The notes: generated by a model not told the origin, from the letters alone. Shown: positions 6,755 to 16,001, numbered from the stretch's first letter. The stretch: DNA of 49,428 nt from Methanobacteriota archaeon (GCA_002683155.1 NYST01000009.1:7963-57390), one strand, 5' to 3'. Numbers and translations: made by a program.

Positions 6755-8833
6755 ATGGATGGAGAACAACTAGGGATGATAGGGATTGCAGCGGGGCTTT
6801 TTGGGCTTGCTGTTGCATTTTTCCTATACAATAAGGTGAATTCAATTAAGATCGAAAACGAAACCGTGGCGAAGATTACCGGGCGAATCCAAGACGGTGC
6901 TATGGCCTTCCTTTACGCAGAGTACAGGTTGCTGTCCGGATTTATTGTGCTAGTAGCAGTCCTCCTCCTCTTAGGAGGGGAAGAAAGGGGACTCGGGATG
7001 GAAACCATGATTGCATTCATCATTGGTGCCCTATGCAGTGTCGCTGCAGGATTCTCTGGAATGCGATCTGCCACTAGTGCAAACGGCCGTACAGCACAAG
7101 CTGCAGCAGATGGCGGTCAAGCGGCCGCACTAACCACCTCATACAATGGCGGTGCAGTGATGGGTCTAGCAGTAGGGGGTTTGGGACTAGCCGGCATTTC
7201 TCTGATGTATTACCTAACTGAGACCGACTTCCTCACTGTGGAGAACATTGCTGGGTTCGGGATGGGGGCATCCTCGATTGCACTTTTCGCACGTGTTGGC
7301 GGCGGCATTTACACCAAGGCAGCCGACGTGGGTGCTGATCTTGTTGGAAAGGTAGAAGCTGGAATTCCAGAGGATGATCCGAGGAACCCTGGAGTGATTG
7401 CCGACAACGTCGGGGACAATGTGGGCGATGTTGCGGGAATGGGTGCCGATATTTTCGAGTCATTCGTAGGAAGCATAATCGCAGCAATGGTGATCGCTGC
7501 GGCAAACGAGGATCTTCTAGGACCAGACTACGTTATGATTCCAGTCGTACTGGCAGTCGTTGGTTACATTGCTTCCATTATTGGCGTATTCTCGATAACA
7601 GCAATGCAGAACATGGACCCAGGAGCGGCACTGAGGAATACCACATTCATCGGAGCGGGACTTTTCATCGCTGGTGGATACCTCGCCCTAGCCTACCTAG
7701 ATTTGCCGACCACGGTAATCCAAGCTGTCGCAATCGGATCACTAGTTGGTATCCTGATTGGCCTTGTTACTGAGTACTACACTGGGATAGAAGACGTTTT
7801 CTTCGTCAAGGTCAAGGCTATACCGTACATAGGCGAAGCAAGCAAGACTGGAAGTGCGACTAACGCAATCGCTGGATTGGCAGTAGGGATGCAGTCGGTT
7901 TTCATCCCAGTACTACTGATGGCTGCAGGTATCTTTGGGGCTGATCACGTTATGGGCGGTGGAGATCTGGGCCTATATGGGATAGCAATGGCAGCAATGG
8001 GAATGCTAGGCACCGTCGGCGTGACTATGACGGTGGATGCTTACGGCCCTGTTGCGGACAATGCCGGCGGGATTGCTGAGATGTCCGGACTAGGTGATGA
8101 CGTCAGAGAGATTACCGATGGTCTCGACTCGATAGGCAACACCACGGCTGCAATCGGAAAGGGTTTCGCTATCGGCAGTGCTGCTTTGACGGCTCTAGCC
8201 CTTTTCGCTGCCTTCAAGACCAGTGCTAACCTTGAGGCTGCGGACCTGAGCCTTACTGAGCCAATGGTCGTAATCGGCCTTCTGATAGGTGCTGCACTGC
8301 CGTTCGTAGTCGCTGCGATGACGATGAAGTCAGTGGGGCGCGCAGCAGAGGACATGATTACCGAGATCAGGAGGCAGTTCAGGGAGATCGATGGCCTCCT
8401 TGAGGGTCGAGAAGGAGTAGAGCCAGACAGTTCGACCTGCGTGGACATCTCGACCAAGGCAGCCTTGAGGGAGATGGTGTTGCCAGGCTTCGTGGCAGTA
8501 TCTAGCCCAGTGATAATTGGGCTGTTGCTAGGTAGCGCAGCGCTGGGAGGTACTCTGGCCGGAGCAACTGCTAGCGGAGTGTTGATGGCGCTATTCATGG
8601 CAAACGCAGGTGGTGCTTGGGACAACGCCAAGAAGGCCATCGAGCAAGGCCATATCGAAGGTGCTGCAAAGGGCGATGATGCTCACAGCGCTGCTGTAGT
8701 CGGAGACACAATTGGTGACCCGTTCAAGGACACAAGTGGACCCTCTCTGAACATCCTGATCAAGCTGATGAGCATAGTCAGCGTTGTTATCGCTGGAATG
8801 TTGACCAAGACAGGCGAACTAGGCGCTCTCTGA
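6755..8833 (+). CDS. hppA: Membrane-bound ion-pumping pyrophosphatase, K+-dependent type
   Basis: Hydrolyses pyrophosphate and uses the energy to pump H+ or Na+ out of the cytoplasm. The 692-residue protein has about 16 membrane helices. The substrate site is clear: DVGADLVGKVEAG near residue 191, followed by DNVGDNVGDVAGMGADIFES, and near the C-terminus GDTIGDPFKDTSGPSLN. The residue that separates subfamilies is in GNTTAAIGKG: Ala465 and Gly468 point to the K+-dependent group, while K+-independent enzymes have Lys and Thr there. The pumped ion (H+ or Na+) cannot be fixed from this reading. The gene has its own promoter-like gap and stands apart from its neighbours. Confidence 0.97.
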   Translation: MDGEQLGMIGIAAGLFGLAVAFFLYNKVNSIKIENETVAKITGRIQDGAMAFLYAEYRLLSGFIVLVAVLLLLGGEERGLGMETMIAFIIGALCSVAAGFSGMRSATSANGRTAQAAADGGQAAALTTSYNGGAVMGLAVGGLGLAGISLMYYLTETDFLTVENIAGFGMGASSIALFARVGGGIYTKAADVGADLVGKVEAGIPEDDPRNPGVIADNVGDNVGDVAGMGADIFESFVGSIIAAMVIAAANEDLLGPDYVMIPVVLAVVGYIASIIGVFSITAMQNMDPGAALRNTTFIGAGLFIAGGYLALAYLDLPTTVIQAVAIGSLVGILIGLVTEYYTGIEDVFFVKVKAIPYIGEASKTGSATNAIAGLAVGMQSVFIPVLLMAAGIFGADHVMGGGDLGLYGIAMAAMGMLGTVGVTMTVDAYGPVADNAGGIAEMSGLGDDVREITDGLDSIGNTTAAIGKGFAIGSAALTALALFAAFKTSANLEAADLSLTEPMVVIGLLIGAALPFVVAAMTMKSVGRAAEDMITEIRRQFREIDGLLEGREGVEPDSSTCVDISTKAALREMVLPGFVAVSSPVIIGLLLGSAALGGTLAGATASGVLMALFMANAGGAWDNAKKAIEQGHIEGAAKGDDAHSAAVVGDTIGDPFKDTSGPSLNILIKLMSIVSVVIAGMLTKTGELGAL

Positions 8834-8884
8834 AAGTAAGCGGGCGAGCGTCAGGCTCTTGACTGGCTGGCCCTAGCGGTGAGC

Positions 8885-9844
8885 ATGGGGAAGGCACTCG
8901 CATATGGCATACTAGTGGTTCTCCTTGCATCTTCACTTGGGGGATGTGCAGGAGGCGAGTCTGGTGGGGGCGATTCCTCATCGGATGTTTTTGAGGTGCC
9001 CATCTGGGAGATTGGCGATTGGTGGCTATACACATTCTCAACTCCGGATTACAGCGATGACACTGCAAGATTGGTAGTGGCGAGCACTAGCGAGGAGGAC
9101 GGGTCGGCGTACATGCTTGCAATCTCAAGCCTTACCGAGGCGAGGCGCCATGCAGTTCTCAATCACAACCCCTTCCTGGGCAGGATGACACATTCTGAAT
9201 TGGGTGCCTTCGAGAATGGGGTTGCGCAATCGGTTCTGAGTTTCCCTCTCGAAGAGGGGAAAACATGGTCTTTCACACTTTTCTCGGTGGAATGGAGTGC
9301 ATTTGTGTCCGACATCTCGGGTAGTTCTGCAGTAATCATTGCTACTTCCTCGGATGGCTCAAGGCTGGATTACGTGTTCGACAGAGAGGCTGGTTTCTTC
9401 TACTCATTTACCTGGAAGGATGAGATGGGGGAGAATAAACTCAGGATGATGCTTTCCGATAGCGGTTCTGGGCACTCGGGGGATGTCTACTTCGTGAGAG
9501 GTGGAGACCTGTTCAGTGACGTGTGGGAGGATACTGGGAACGACATTGAGATTCGTGACACATTCCTCGTTAGCGACCACCCCAGTGATGGTGATTGGGA
9601 TGAGATGATCTACTTCATCGATGCAGATTGTGGTTCGGGGTCGTCCATCTCGCTGACCCTTAGGGATCACATGTCAATATCGGCACTAGAGAGAGTTTGG
9701 GGGCCAGGAGCCAGTGAAATGGGAACTCTTGGGACTATACCCTATCCATCTGAGGAATATACCCTAACAGCGACCTTTACAGGTGGTTCGACATTCTTGA
9801 GAGTTAGAATTGCTGGTGGAATAACCCAATCGTGGAGCATCTAG
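8885..9844 (+). CDS. Secreted lipoprotein of unknown function
   Basis: The 319-residue protein starts with a lipoprotein signal peptide: a hydrophobic core (YGILVVLLASSL) and the lipobox LGGC. A Gly/Ser/Asp-rich linker follows. The mature part is acidic and beta-rich (WEIGDWWLYTFSTPDYSDD is typical of its start). It should be lipid-anchored on the outer face of the membrane. I recognise no domain. A GTG at 8879 could add two residues, but the ATG at 8885 is preferred. Its TAG stop overlaps the TAG stop of the convergent glutaredoxin gene in a shared CTAG. Confidence 0.8.
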   Translation: MGKALAYGILVVLLASSLGGCAGGESGGGDSSSDVFEVPIWEIGDWWLYTFSTPDYSDDTARLVVASTSEEDGSAYMLAISSLTEARRHAVLNHNPFLGRMTHSELGAFENGVAQSVLSFPLEEGKTWSFTLFSVEWSAFVSDISGSSAVIIATSSDGSRLDYVFDREAGFFYSFTWKDEMGENKLRMMLSDSGSGHSGDVYFVRGGDLFSDVWEDTGNDIEIRDTFLVSDHPSDGDWDEMIYFIDADCGSGSSISLTLRDHMSISALERVWGPGASEMGTLGTIPYPSEEYTLTATFTGGSTFLRVRIAGGITQSWSI

Positions 9845-10122
9845 AGATATTCCAGAAGGTTATCTGATCCTCCGACAAAGATGGGCGCATCACCTCGCAT
9901 ATCAAACACAACAGGAACTGTGCGATGCCCGGTTTCTATGACTACTTCCTTGCGGAGACCTTCGAAGTTATCGAGGTTGACTTCTGAATAGGTTAGGCCC
10001 TTCGAATCAAGGGTCCTGAATGCTCGGGTACAGTATGGGCAGATCGTCTGTGTGAAGACTAGGAAGTCCTCATTTGAGGACTCTATTATGTCATGCAGGC
10101 GTGACAGCGTCACCGCCCCCAT
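9841..10122 (-). CDS. Glutaredoxin-like thiol-disulfide oxidoreductase
   Basis: The 93-residue protein has a glutaredoxin/thioredoxin fold with the active site TICPYCTRAF, a cis-Pro region HRTVPVVF, and a GGSDNLLEYL end, all standard for glutaredoxins. CPYC is the classical dithiol active site. The start is chosen at ATG 10122 (MGAVTLSRLHD), which overlaps the end of the upstream protease-transporter gene by 32 bases; GTG 10113 is an alternative. Longer frames would run deep into the neighbouring gene and are not needed. It is the last gene of a three-gene minus-strand group. Its electron donor is not known; a thioredoxin reductase lies at 17436. Confidence 0.87.
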   Translation of the reverse strand: MGAVTLSRLHDIIESSNEDFLVFTQTICPYCTRAFRTLDSKGLTYSEVNLDNFEGLRKEVVIETGHRTVPVVFDMRGDAPIFVGGSDNLLEYL

Positions 10123-13100
10123 CTTCCCCATCCCACCATGCAGACTCCCCCAAGTCTGCATCCATGACTTCGTCGTCTTCGGATTTGTTCTCGAGAACCC
10201 GATTGCACTCATCAGGATCTATGAACACTAGGAAAACCACGGTAATCATGGTAAGTGCGGCACCCACATAGATGGCGGTCGCGTAGTCGTTATCGAAAAT
10301 CTCCAACATCCTCCCTGTGAAAGTATAGGCCATCACGGCTGATAGGTTGAACATCGACATGTAAGCTGTGAATTGGGTGCCGCCGACCTTGCTCCATGTC
10401 ATCTTCATCGCTACTGCAATTACACAAATCCAAGCAACTCCATTGATCAATCCGCGGATAATCAGATATGTTGTCATGATTGCCGTATTTGTCCAGAATG
10501 GCTGCAGGACTGCCAGCATTGCGTTTGACAATGCTAGGCATGTGAATCCGATCATTGCAACTCTCCTGACTCCGAATCTGTCGCCAAGCATACCGCCGGA
10601 GATTTGGCCTATCATTGTGGCAAATATCACCACCCCCCCTACTATGACGTTGTACTTCTCCTGCTCCCAACCTGCCCTATTGATGAATATGTCAAGCACG
10701 ATTGGGTCCACGAACAAGTACAGCTCAGAGAGGAGGCACAGGAAGATGAGCAAGAAGGACGACCTTAGTGAGAATGCCTTTGTGAGATTAAAAGTGGTCT
10801 GCGCGAGTGTCCTTCTTGCCCCAAATGGAAGTAAGGAGAATGGATTCTTGACCTTTGGAATGGTAAATGCCCGAGACATCAAAGAGACTGCCAATGCAAG
10901 GACTAACCCCCAAAATGCATATTTCTTTGCAACACCATATCCGGAGACAGTTAGATCCACGGACAGAATTGCATACAACAGGCCCAGGACAAAGATCGTC
11001 AATGAAATGATGGTGATGAGGGCGGCTAGTGGGATCTTTTCGTCAAATGTTGATTTTCCAACAGCCTTTGCAGCCCACCACCTTGACTCTTCTGGTTCTT
11101 CCCAGTATAGTGACTCATCGACTGCTGCCACTTCCACGGAGTCTTGATCGCCCGAAGAATCCCCTCCTGAATCCTTGTCTGACTTGCCAGACCATGGGAA
11201 GAGTCGCGTACCTGGCTTCTCATAGAGGAATAGTGGCAGGAGCATGATTAGGAGGAGGAGGGGGAGTTGAACGGATAGCATTCCCCTAATGCCTATCTTG
11301 GTGGCGAATCCTCCCAAAACCGCTCCCCCGATAATCATCCCTGCCCGCTTAGATGCGAACATGTACCCGTTCGCCTTTGAGACCTCGTCATCGTGAAGAA
11401 CGTCAACTGCTAGAGCATCGGTACTAACGTCTTGGAGGGATGCGAAGATATTGTGTATGAATAGGAGTTTGATCACCAAACCGAGTTCGTTCTTCAGATC
11501 TGGAATTAGAAGAAGGGTCCCTATAGAGGCAGCCATTCCGAACTGGGCGAAAATAATCCATAGCCTCCTAGATCCGAATTGAGGCATGTTCACAGTATCA
11601 ATCACCGGCCCCCATATCCACTTGAAGGTCCAAGGGAGAGCAATTGTGGCGAATAGGGTGGCGATCTCTTGTGGGGTGAGTCCATTGTCTGCTAGATATG
11701 CCGCGAAGGCTACTGAGGCGAATCCCCAGGGGAGGCCTTGGGCGAAGTAGAGCACGCATAGGGAGACCATTCGCCTGAGTCTGTTCTCAGTCAGGCTCTT
11801 TCCTTCGAACCACTCCTGGACTAGTTGTTCTCTGTTGAATATAACAAATCCAACCAATACGGAAAGCATCAACCCTACACCGATTATCAGGATGTTGGAA
11901 CTGCTTGAACCCCCCGAGCCACCTCCGGATGTCGCGGGCGTGTCGAGCAGAATTACTCGGCGGGCGTCTACTGGGGAGATATGCTCCTCATCGACGACTA
12001 GTCTAGCGAAAATGGTAGAGTTCCCGGACTCCTGGTGGGGATCAAGGCGGATACTCCAGAGTGACCAGTCTTCCAGTGGTGAGTCGTCCTCTGCCTCCTT
12101 CCAATCCCCGCCTCCGACACGAATCTCGACCCGAGTAGTTGGCTGACCTATCCCTGCTCCTGACGAGTGGCCATTGATGTAGCTCTCGTTGCCGATTTCT
12201 TGCAGGGTCTCCATTTCCATTGAGACATTGAGTGAACGATCGATGCTTCCTGCCGCCTCTACAAATGCTGTGGGGTCCGCCTGCCCATATCCAAACTCAT
12301 TGTCTGGTCTGGTCTCGAGAATACTACAATCGTTGAATCCCGGGTCATCAAGGAGCTGGACATCCCTCTCTATCGAATGTGCTGCAATTATTGACTTGAA
12401 CTCCGTAGGAGTCAGATCAGGATTGGCTTGAACCATCAATGCGGCGATTCCTGCCATTAGAGGAGTAGCCATACTCGTTCCTGACTTGCCGGTGTAGCCG
12501 TCCTGAGTAGCTGCATCGGGAGCCATTATGTCAGAGCCGATTGTTGCGACATCCGGTTTTACCCTGAGATCTGAAGTGTACCCCCTGCTGCTGTATATTG
12601 CAAGTCCTAGATCCTTGTCCAAACTGGCCACTGTAACCGGCAATTGCGCATCCCCAGGGCTATCTATCGTATTACAACCGGCTATGGTTACCCCGCCGAA
12701 TTCGTTCCCTGCCGATAGAGTCGTGATGATTCCTGCTTCGACGACCATGTCCATCTGTCGGCTCCATGCCGAACTCCCATCATTGTCCACATGTACCTCA
12801 AATTGCTGTTCCCCCAAGGAAGAAGTGACAATGTCGATTCCATACTTTTCCTTGTTGTCAATTGCCCACTGGGCCCCTTGCATCACATCCTCAATATCGC
12901 CATCACAGCAACCTAGTATGTTGATCAGATGGGCTCCGGGGGCGGCTCCGACGTACCTCAGACCCGTTGTGGGATCGGTCTGGCCACCTCCGGAGCCAGC
13001 TGCAATTCCTGCAACGTGGCTTCCGTGAGTCCCAGAGTCATAGGATGTTGATGGGTCTTGCTCCTCGTCGGTGAAGACTGCATCGAAGAATGCGATTATC

Positions 13101-13804
13101 TTGGGGTCGCAGTCCGCTGGAATGGGCTGTGGTTCAGGATTCAGGGGATCTGGCTCGGGAGGATCATCGATACAGGTAAATGGGTCGTCGTCCATATCGT
13201 TGAGGCCCTCGTGATCGCCACGTACCCCCGTGTCCAGAATGGCAATCACAGAACCTGTACCATCGAGCCCGAAGTCTTCCCACACTGTGTCGACGCCCAT
13301 GTTTGGAACCGCCTCGTGCATGTTGACCTCGGCGAGTCCAAGATCCTCGACCATCACCACGCCATTCAGGGATCGGATACCTCCTTCGTCTATGATTGGA
13401 GCGATTGGAGATGTGCCAGAAACCGTGTTCAAATATCCAAATCTGAAGGTAACTTCCACTCCAAGTGACTCTAGTGCAGAGATATCGGCATCTGTCGGAT
13501 GGTGGTCATAGTCGACGAAAATACGAGCACTTCCCTCGGGAGCCCTCTTCCACCAGTCCCTCTGAGTTTGTTCCGGTTGCTCGATCAACCATTCCAATCT
13601 GTCGTCAAGGGAGTTAGAATCCTTGTCTCGACTCCAATGAGTCCACCAATTCCAGTGAATGTCTGACTCTACACTGGGCACCCAATCCCCATTTGCATCG
13701 AATCCTCCTTGTCGTGACGGCTCAAAGGAGATTGAGGATGATACCAATGGTGCGATTAAGACCAATAGGGCGAGGGATGCAAACATATGGCGGCGGTCGG
13801 CCAT
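10091..13804 (-). CDS. Subtilisin-family (S8) protease fused to AmpG-like MFS transporter
   Basis: One uninterrupted 1,237-residue frame joins two proteins. Residues 1-24 are a signal peptide. Residues 90-170 look like a propeptide. Residues 180-520 are an S8 peptidase with Asp191 (AILDTGV), His260 (GTHGSHVAG), the oxyanion Asn367 (SAGNEFGG) and Ser444 (GTSMATP), so it should be active. Residues 520-630 form a beta-rich domain and a Gly/Ser linker. A membrane helix spans about 637-657. From 672 onward is a 12-helix major facilitator of the PAT/AmpG type, with FAQGLPWGF and LQDVSTDALAVDVL. The topology is consistent: protease outside, one crossing inward, then a transporter with its N-terminus inside. 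The AmpG family imports muropeptide or acetyl-CoA type substrates elsewhere; the substrate here is not known. It lies 45 bases after the GHMP kinase gene. Confidence 0.9.
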   Translation of the reverse strand: MADRRHMFASLALLVLIAPLVSSSISFEPSRQGGFDANGDWVPSVESDIHWNWWTHWSRDKDSNSLDDRLEWLIEQPEQTQRDWWKRAPEGSARIFVDYDHHPTDADISALESLGVEVTFRFGYLNTVSGTSPIAPIIDEGGIRSLNGVVMVEDLGLAEVNMHEAVPNMGVDTVWEDFGLDGTGSVIAILDTGVRGDHEGLNDMDDDPFTCIDDPPEPDPLNPEPQPIPADCDPKIIAFFDAVFTDEEQDPSTSYDSGTHGSHVAGIAAGSGGGQTDPTTGLRYVGAAPGAHLINILGCCDGDIEDVMQGAQWAIDNKEKYGIDIVTSSLGEQQFEVHVDNDGSSAWSRQMDMVVEAGIITTLSAGNEFGGVTIAGCNTIDSPGDAQLPVTVASLDKDLGLAIYSSRGYTSDLRVKPDVATIGSDIMAPDAATQDGYTGKSGTSMATPLMAGIAALMVQANPDLTPTEFKSIIAAHSIERDVQLLDDPGFNDCSILETRPDNEFGYGQADPTAFVEAAGSIDRSLNVSMEMETLQEIGNESYINGHSSGAGIGQPTTRVEIRVGGGDWKEAEDDSPLEDWSLWSIRLDPHQESGNSTIFARLVVDEEHISPVDARRVILLDTPATSGGGSGGSSSSNILIIGVGLMLSVLVGFVIFNREQLVQEWFEGKSLTENRLRRMVSLCVLYFAQGLPWGFASVAFAAYLADNGLTPQEIATLFATIALPWTFKWIWGPVIDTVNMPQFGSRRLWIIFAQFGMAASIGTLLLIPDLKNELGLVIKLLFIHNIFASLQDVSTDALAVDVLHDDEVSKANGYMFASKRAGMIIGGAVLGGFATKIGIRGMLSVQLPLLLLIMLLPLFLYEKPGTRLFPWSGKSDKDSGGDSSGDQDSVEVAAVDESLYWEEPEESRWWAAKAVGKSTFDEKIPLAALITIISLTIFVLGLLYAILSVDLTVSGYGVAKKYAFWGLVLALAVSLMSRAFTIPKVKNPFSLLPFGARRTLAQTTFNLTKAFSLRSSFLLIFLCLLSELYLFVDPIVLDIFINRAGWEQEKYNVIVGGVVIFATMIGQISGGMLGDRFGVRRVAMIGFTCLALSNAMLAVLQPFWTNTAIMTTYLIIRGLINGVAWICVIAVAMKMTWSKVGGTQFTAYMSMFNLSAVMAYTFTGRMLEIFDNDYATAIYVGAALTMITVVFLVFIDPDECNRVLENKSEDDEVMDADLGESAWWDGEDGGGDAVTPA

Positions 13805-13849
13805 GGATGCTCGGGCAAACGGTCATGTTTGAGATTTCGTGCTTGACTA

Positions 13850-14722
13850 TCAATCGTGAATCAGGACTCCTTTGTCCTCGAAATCCCAATCAATTATCTC
13901 CCATTTGGCTCCTTCTATGGCCTGAATTACCTCTTCACGCCCAGTGGAAGAGCACAGAATTGCTGAGCACCCCCCGCCGCCAGCCCCCAACGCTTTCCAA
14001 GCTACAGCAGAACCACTGTCGATGAGTGGCTGCACCACATCCCTGAAGGGATCGTGGATTGCATCGTCAATCAAGTCAACGCCCTCGCATACTTCATTCA
14101 ATGAAGCAACTACCATGTCTCTGCGATCTTGTTGGAGGCCCTGGGCCATCACCCTAGCTGCACCTCTGATCTTATGTAGGCCACTGATAACCTCCGGATC
14201 CCCATTTGAGTATCGAGACCACACTGATTTTTGCATATCTCCGGAATTCCTGGTTTTACCGGAGAATGAGATGACGAGATGCTTCTTCAGCCAATTCATT
14301 GACGACCTCATTGGCTCAAATGGCATCCTCTCGACCGAATCCCCAATGAACAGCAGATGGTTGAAACCCCCTACTGCTGATGCCCACTGATCTTGCCTAC
14401 CGCAGTAATTGCCGGATTCGGACTCCAGAACAAACGCTTCCTCGGCTAGTTTCACCGGATCTTCAATTTGATCAGGAGAGTTCAGCGCGGACAATGCGAC
14501 ATTCATGGCTGAGCTAGTTCCCAATCCGGATCCCCTGGGTACTGGAAACTCAAAGTGTGTCTCTGAAACACCTGAATCTGGGCCAAGTCGGGCGAACACC
14601 CTGAGATTAATTGCGAAGTTTACGACTTCTCCTCCGAAGTCCCCGGGATATGGGCCCACGTCGGTCCACCCGCCAGCAAGGTCAACTCGGACAGGCGATG
14701 AAGATGAGGTGCCCCCTGCCAT
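13850..14722 (-). CDS. GHMP-family sugar kinase (HddA/fucokinase-like)
   Basis: The 290-residue GHMP kinase begins with SSSPVRVDLAGGWTDVGPYP, which is characteristic of the heptose-7-phosphate kinase / fucokinase-like branch, where the Asp binds the sugar. The ATP loop is PRGSGLGTSSAMN. A later glycine-rich motif GAGGGGCSAIL is the third GHMP motif. It probably phosphorylates the anomeric carbon of a sugar or sugar phosphate; the exact substrate cannot be read from sequence. No nucleotidyltransferase or isomerase for heptose or fucose is nearby. It is the first gene of the minus-strand group that continues with the protease-transporter fusion and glutaredoxin, and it is divergent from ribB. 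Confidence 0.85.
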   Translation of the reverse strand: MAGGTSSSSPVRVDLAGGWTDVGPYPGDFGGEVVNFAINLRVFARLGPDSGVSETHFEFPVPRGSGLGTSSAMNVALSALNSPDQIEDPVKLAEEAFVLESESGNYCGRQDQWASAVGGFNHLLFIGDSVERMPFEPMRSSMNWLKKHLVISFSGKTRNSGDMQKSVWSRYSNGDPEVISGLHKIRGAARVMAQGLQQDRRDMVVASLNEVCEGVDLIDDAIHDPFRDVVQPLIDSGSAVAWKALGAGGGGCSAILCSSTGREEVIQAIEGAKWEIIDWDFEDKGVLIHD

Positions 14723-14782
14723 AATTCCAGTGGGGTTTGCTACTAGACATCATTATTTCTAGACCGAAAGTATCGGGTATCA

Positions 14783-15514
14783 ATGGCCCCTCCGCGAGGC
14801 ATGGACGACGGAGTTGCTAGAGCGATTTCTGCATTCAAGTCAGGGAATCCTGTAATGATCTTTGATTCTGATTTCAGAGAGAAAGAGACAGATCTACTAT
14901 GGCCCGCAACATCGGCTACACCAGAGGTAATTAGGAGACTGCGCAAAGACTGCGGAGGACTTCTCTTCCTAGCAATAGGAAATGAAATCGGGGAAATGTT
15001 CGGACTCCCGTGGCTACAGGACATCCATTCTCACGATACCTTGATCGGAGAGAACCCTGTACTTGGGCATCTAGTAACAAACGACCTTCAGTACGATTCA
15101 AGATCTGCGTTCACTCTTTCTTTGAACCATAGGGAGACGTACACGGGAATTACCGACAGGGACAGAGCTCTGACAACAAGAAGGTTCGGAGAGCTGTCTG
15201 GGGAATTGATAGATATTGGTGCAATGGGCGACTTCGCTCTGTCCCAATTAGGAAAGGAATTCAGGACCCCGGGACATATCCCTGTGTGTAGAGAGTCGCC
15301 TGGAGGGCTCAAGACGAGGGAGGGGCACACTGAATTGGCAGTGTCCATAGCCAGATTGGCAGGGTTGGTCCCTTGTACAATTGGTGCCGAGATGCTAGAG
15401 CCGGATGGCGATGGTGCGTTGACCTTGGAAGGGGCCAGAGATTATGCAGATAGGTATGGGATTCCAATGATTACTGGGGAACAGATTTCCACTGCTTTCG
15501 ATGAAAAGGATTAG
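14783..15514 (+). CDS. ribB: 3,4-dihydroxy-2-butanone 4-phosphate synthase
   Basis: Converts ribulose 5-phosphate to the four-carbon precursor of lumazine in riboflavin biosynthesis. The 243-residue protein is full length with no GTP cyclohydrolase II domain attached, as usual in archaea. Recognisable parts are the acidic metal site FDSDFREKETDLLWPA, then HSHDTLIGEN, RRFGELSGEL, RTPGHIPVCRESPGGLKTREGHTELAVSIARLAGLVP, and the C-terminal DGALTLEGARDYADRYGIPMI. The ATG at 14783 follows a 60-base divergent gap shared with the GHMP kinase. It heads the cluster ribB-ribL-ribE-ribH. Confidence 0.95.
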   Translation: MAPPRGMDDGVARAISAFKSGNPVMIFDSDFREKETDLLWPATSATPEVIRRLRKDCGGLLFLAIGNEIGEMFGLPWLQDIHSHDTLIGENPVLGHLVTNDLQYDSRSAFTLSLNHRETYTGITDRDRALTTRRFGELSGELIDIGAMGDFALSQLGKEFRTPGHIPVCRESPGGLKTREGHTELAVSIARLAGLVPCTIGAEMLEPDGDGALTLEGARDYADRYGIPMITGEQISTAFDEKD

Positions 15515-15537
15515 GCGAAGATATCAACGGGGTCTCA

Positions 15538-15999
15538 ATGATGGTCAGAGTGATGGCAGTAGGTATTTTCGACCTACTCCATGCTGGTCATTTGCACTAC
15601 GTCGAGCAAGCAAAATCGCTTGGTGACGAGCTTATTGTCGTCATTGCCCACGATGAGACCGTAAGGAAGCAGAAACACGAGCCAGTTACTGGTCAGAAGT
15701 TGAGGAGAAGAATGGTGGAAGGCCTGAAACCAGTTGATAGAGCGATTATTGGAAATCCGCCCGGAGTTCCCATTTTCGAGATACTTGAGGATGTGAAGCC
15801 AGACATTATTGCTCTGGGTTATGATCAGAAGCACTCTATTGACGCAATTAGGTCTGGCTTGGACAAAGCTGGCTTCGGAAAGGTGGAAGTGACGCGAGTG
15901 GAAGGCTTGTCGGACGACCTAGATGGCACAAGGAAGATTATTGCAAGGATTCTAGATTTGTGGCCCAGTACAGAGGGCGGGCCCTATGAGGAGGACTGA
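15538..15999 (+). CDS. ribL: Archaeal FAD synthetase (RibL-type cytidylyltransferase fold)
   Basis: The 153-residue nucleotidyltransferase has the HxGH site in VGIFDLLHAGHLHYVEQAK, then IVVIAHDETVRKQKHEP and a conserved GYDQKHSID. In archaea this type of protein adenylates FMN to FAD, and its position inside the riboflavin cluster supports that reading over the related glycerol-3-phosphate cytidylyltransferase. The start is ATG 15538, followed at once by a second ATG. It is 23 bases after ribB and two bases before ribE, so it is likely co-transcribed with both. Confidence 0.9.
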   Translation: MMVRVMAVGIFDLLHAGHLHYVEQAKSLGDELIVVIAHDETVRKQKHEPVTGQKLRRRMVEGLKPVDRAIIGNPPGVPIFEILEDVKPDIIALGYDQKHSIDAIRSGLDKAGFGKVEVTRVEGLSDDLDGTRKIIARILDLWPSTEGGPYEED

Positions 16000-16001
16000 G
16001 C

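Noticed and set aside
8041..8640. 199-residue frame on the minus strand
   Set aside because: It is the antisense shadow of the pyrophosphatase; Ala/Ser/Pro-rich composition reflects the conserved sense codons.
10368..11147. 259-residue frame on the plus strand
   Set aside because: It is antisense to the transporter half of the fusion gene, which has clear MFS motifs.
14723..14782. Possible FMN riboswitch before the riboflavin genes
   Set aside because: Only 60 bases are available and none of the conserved riboswitch segments are visible.
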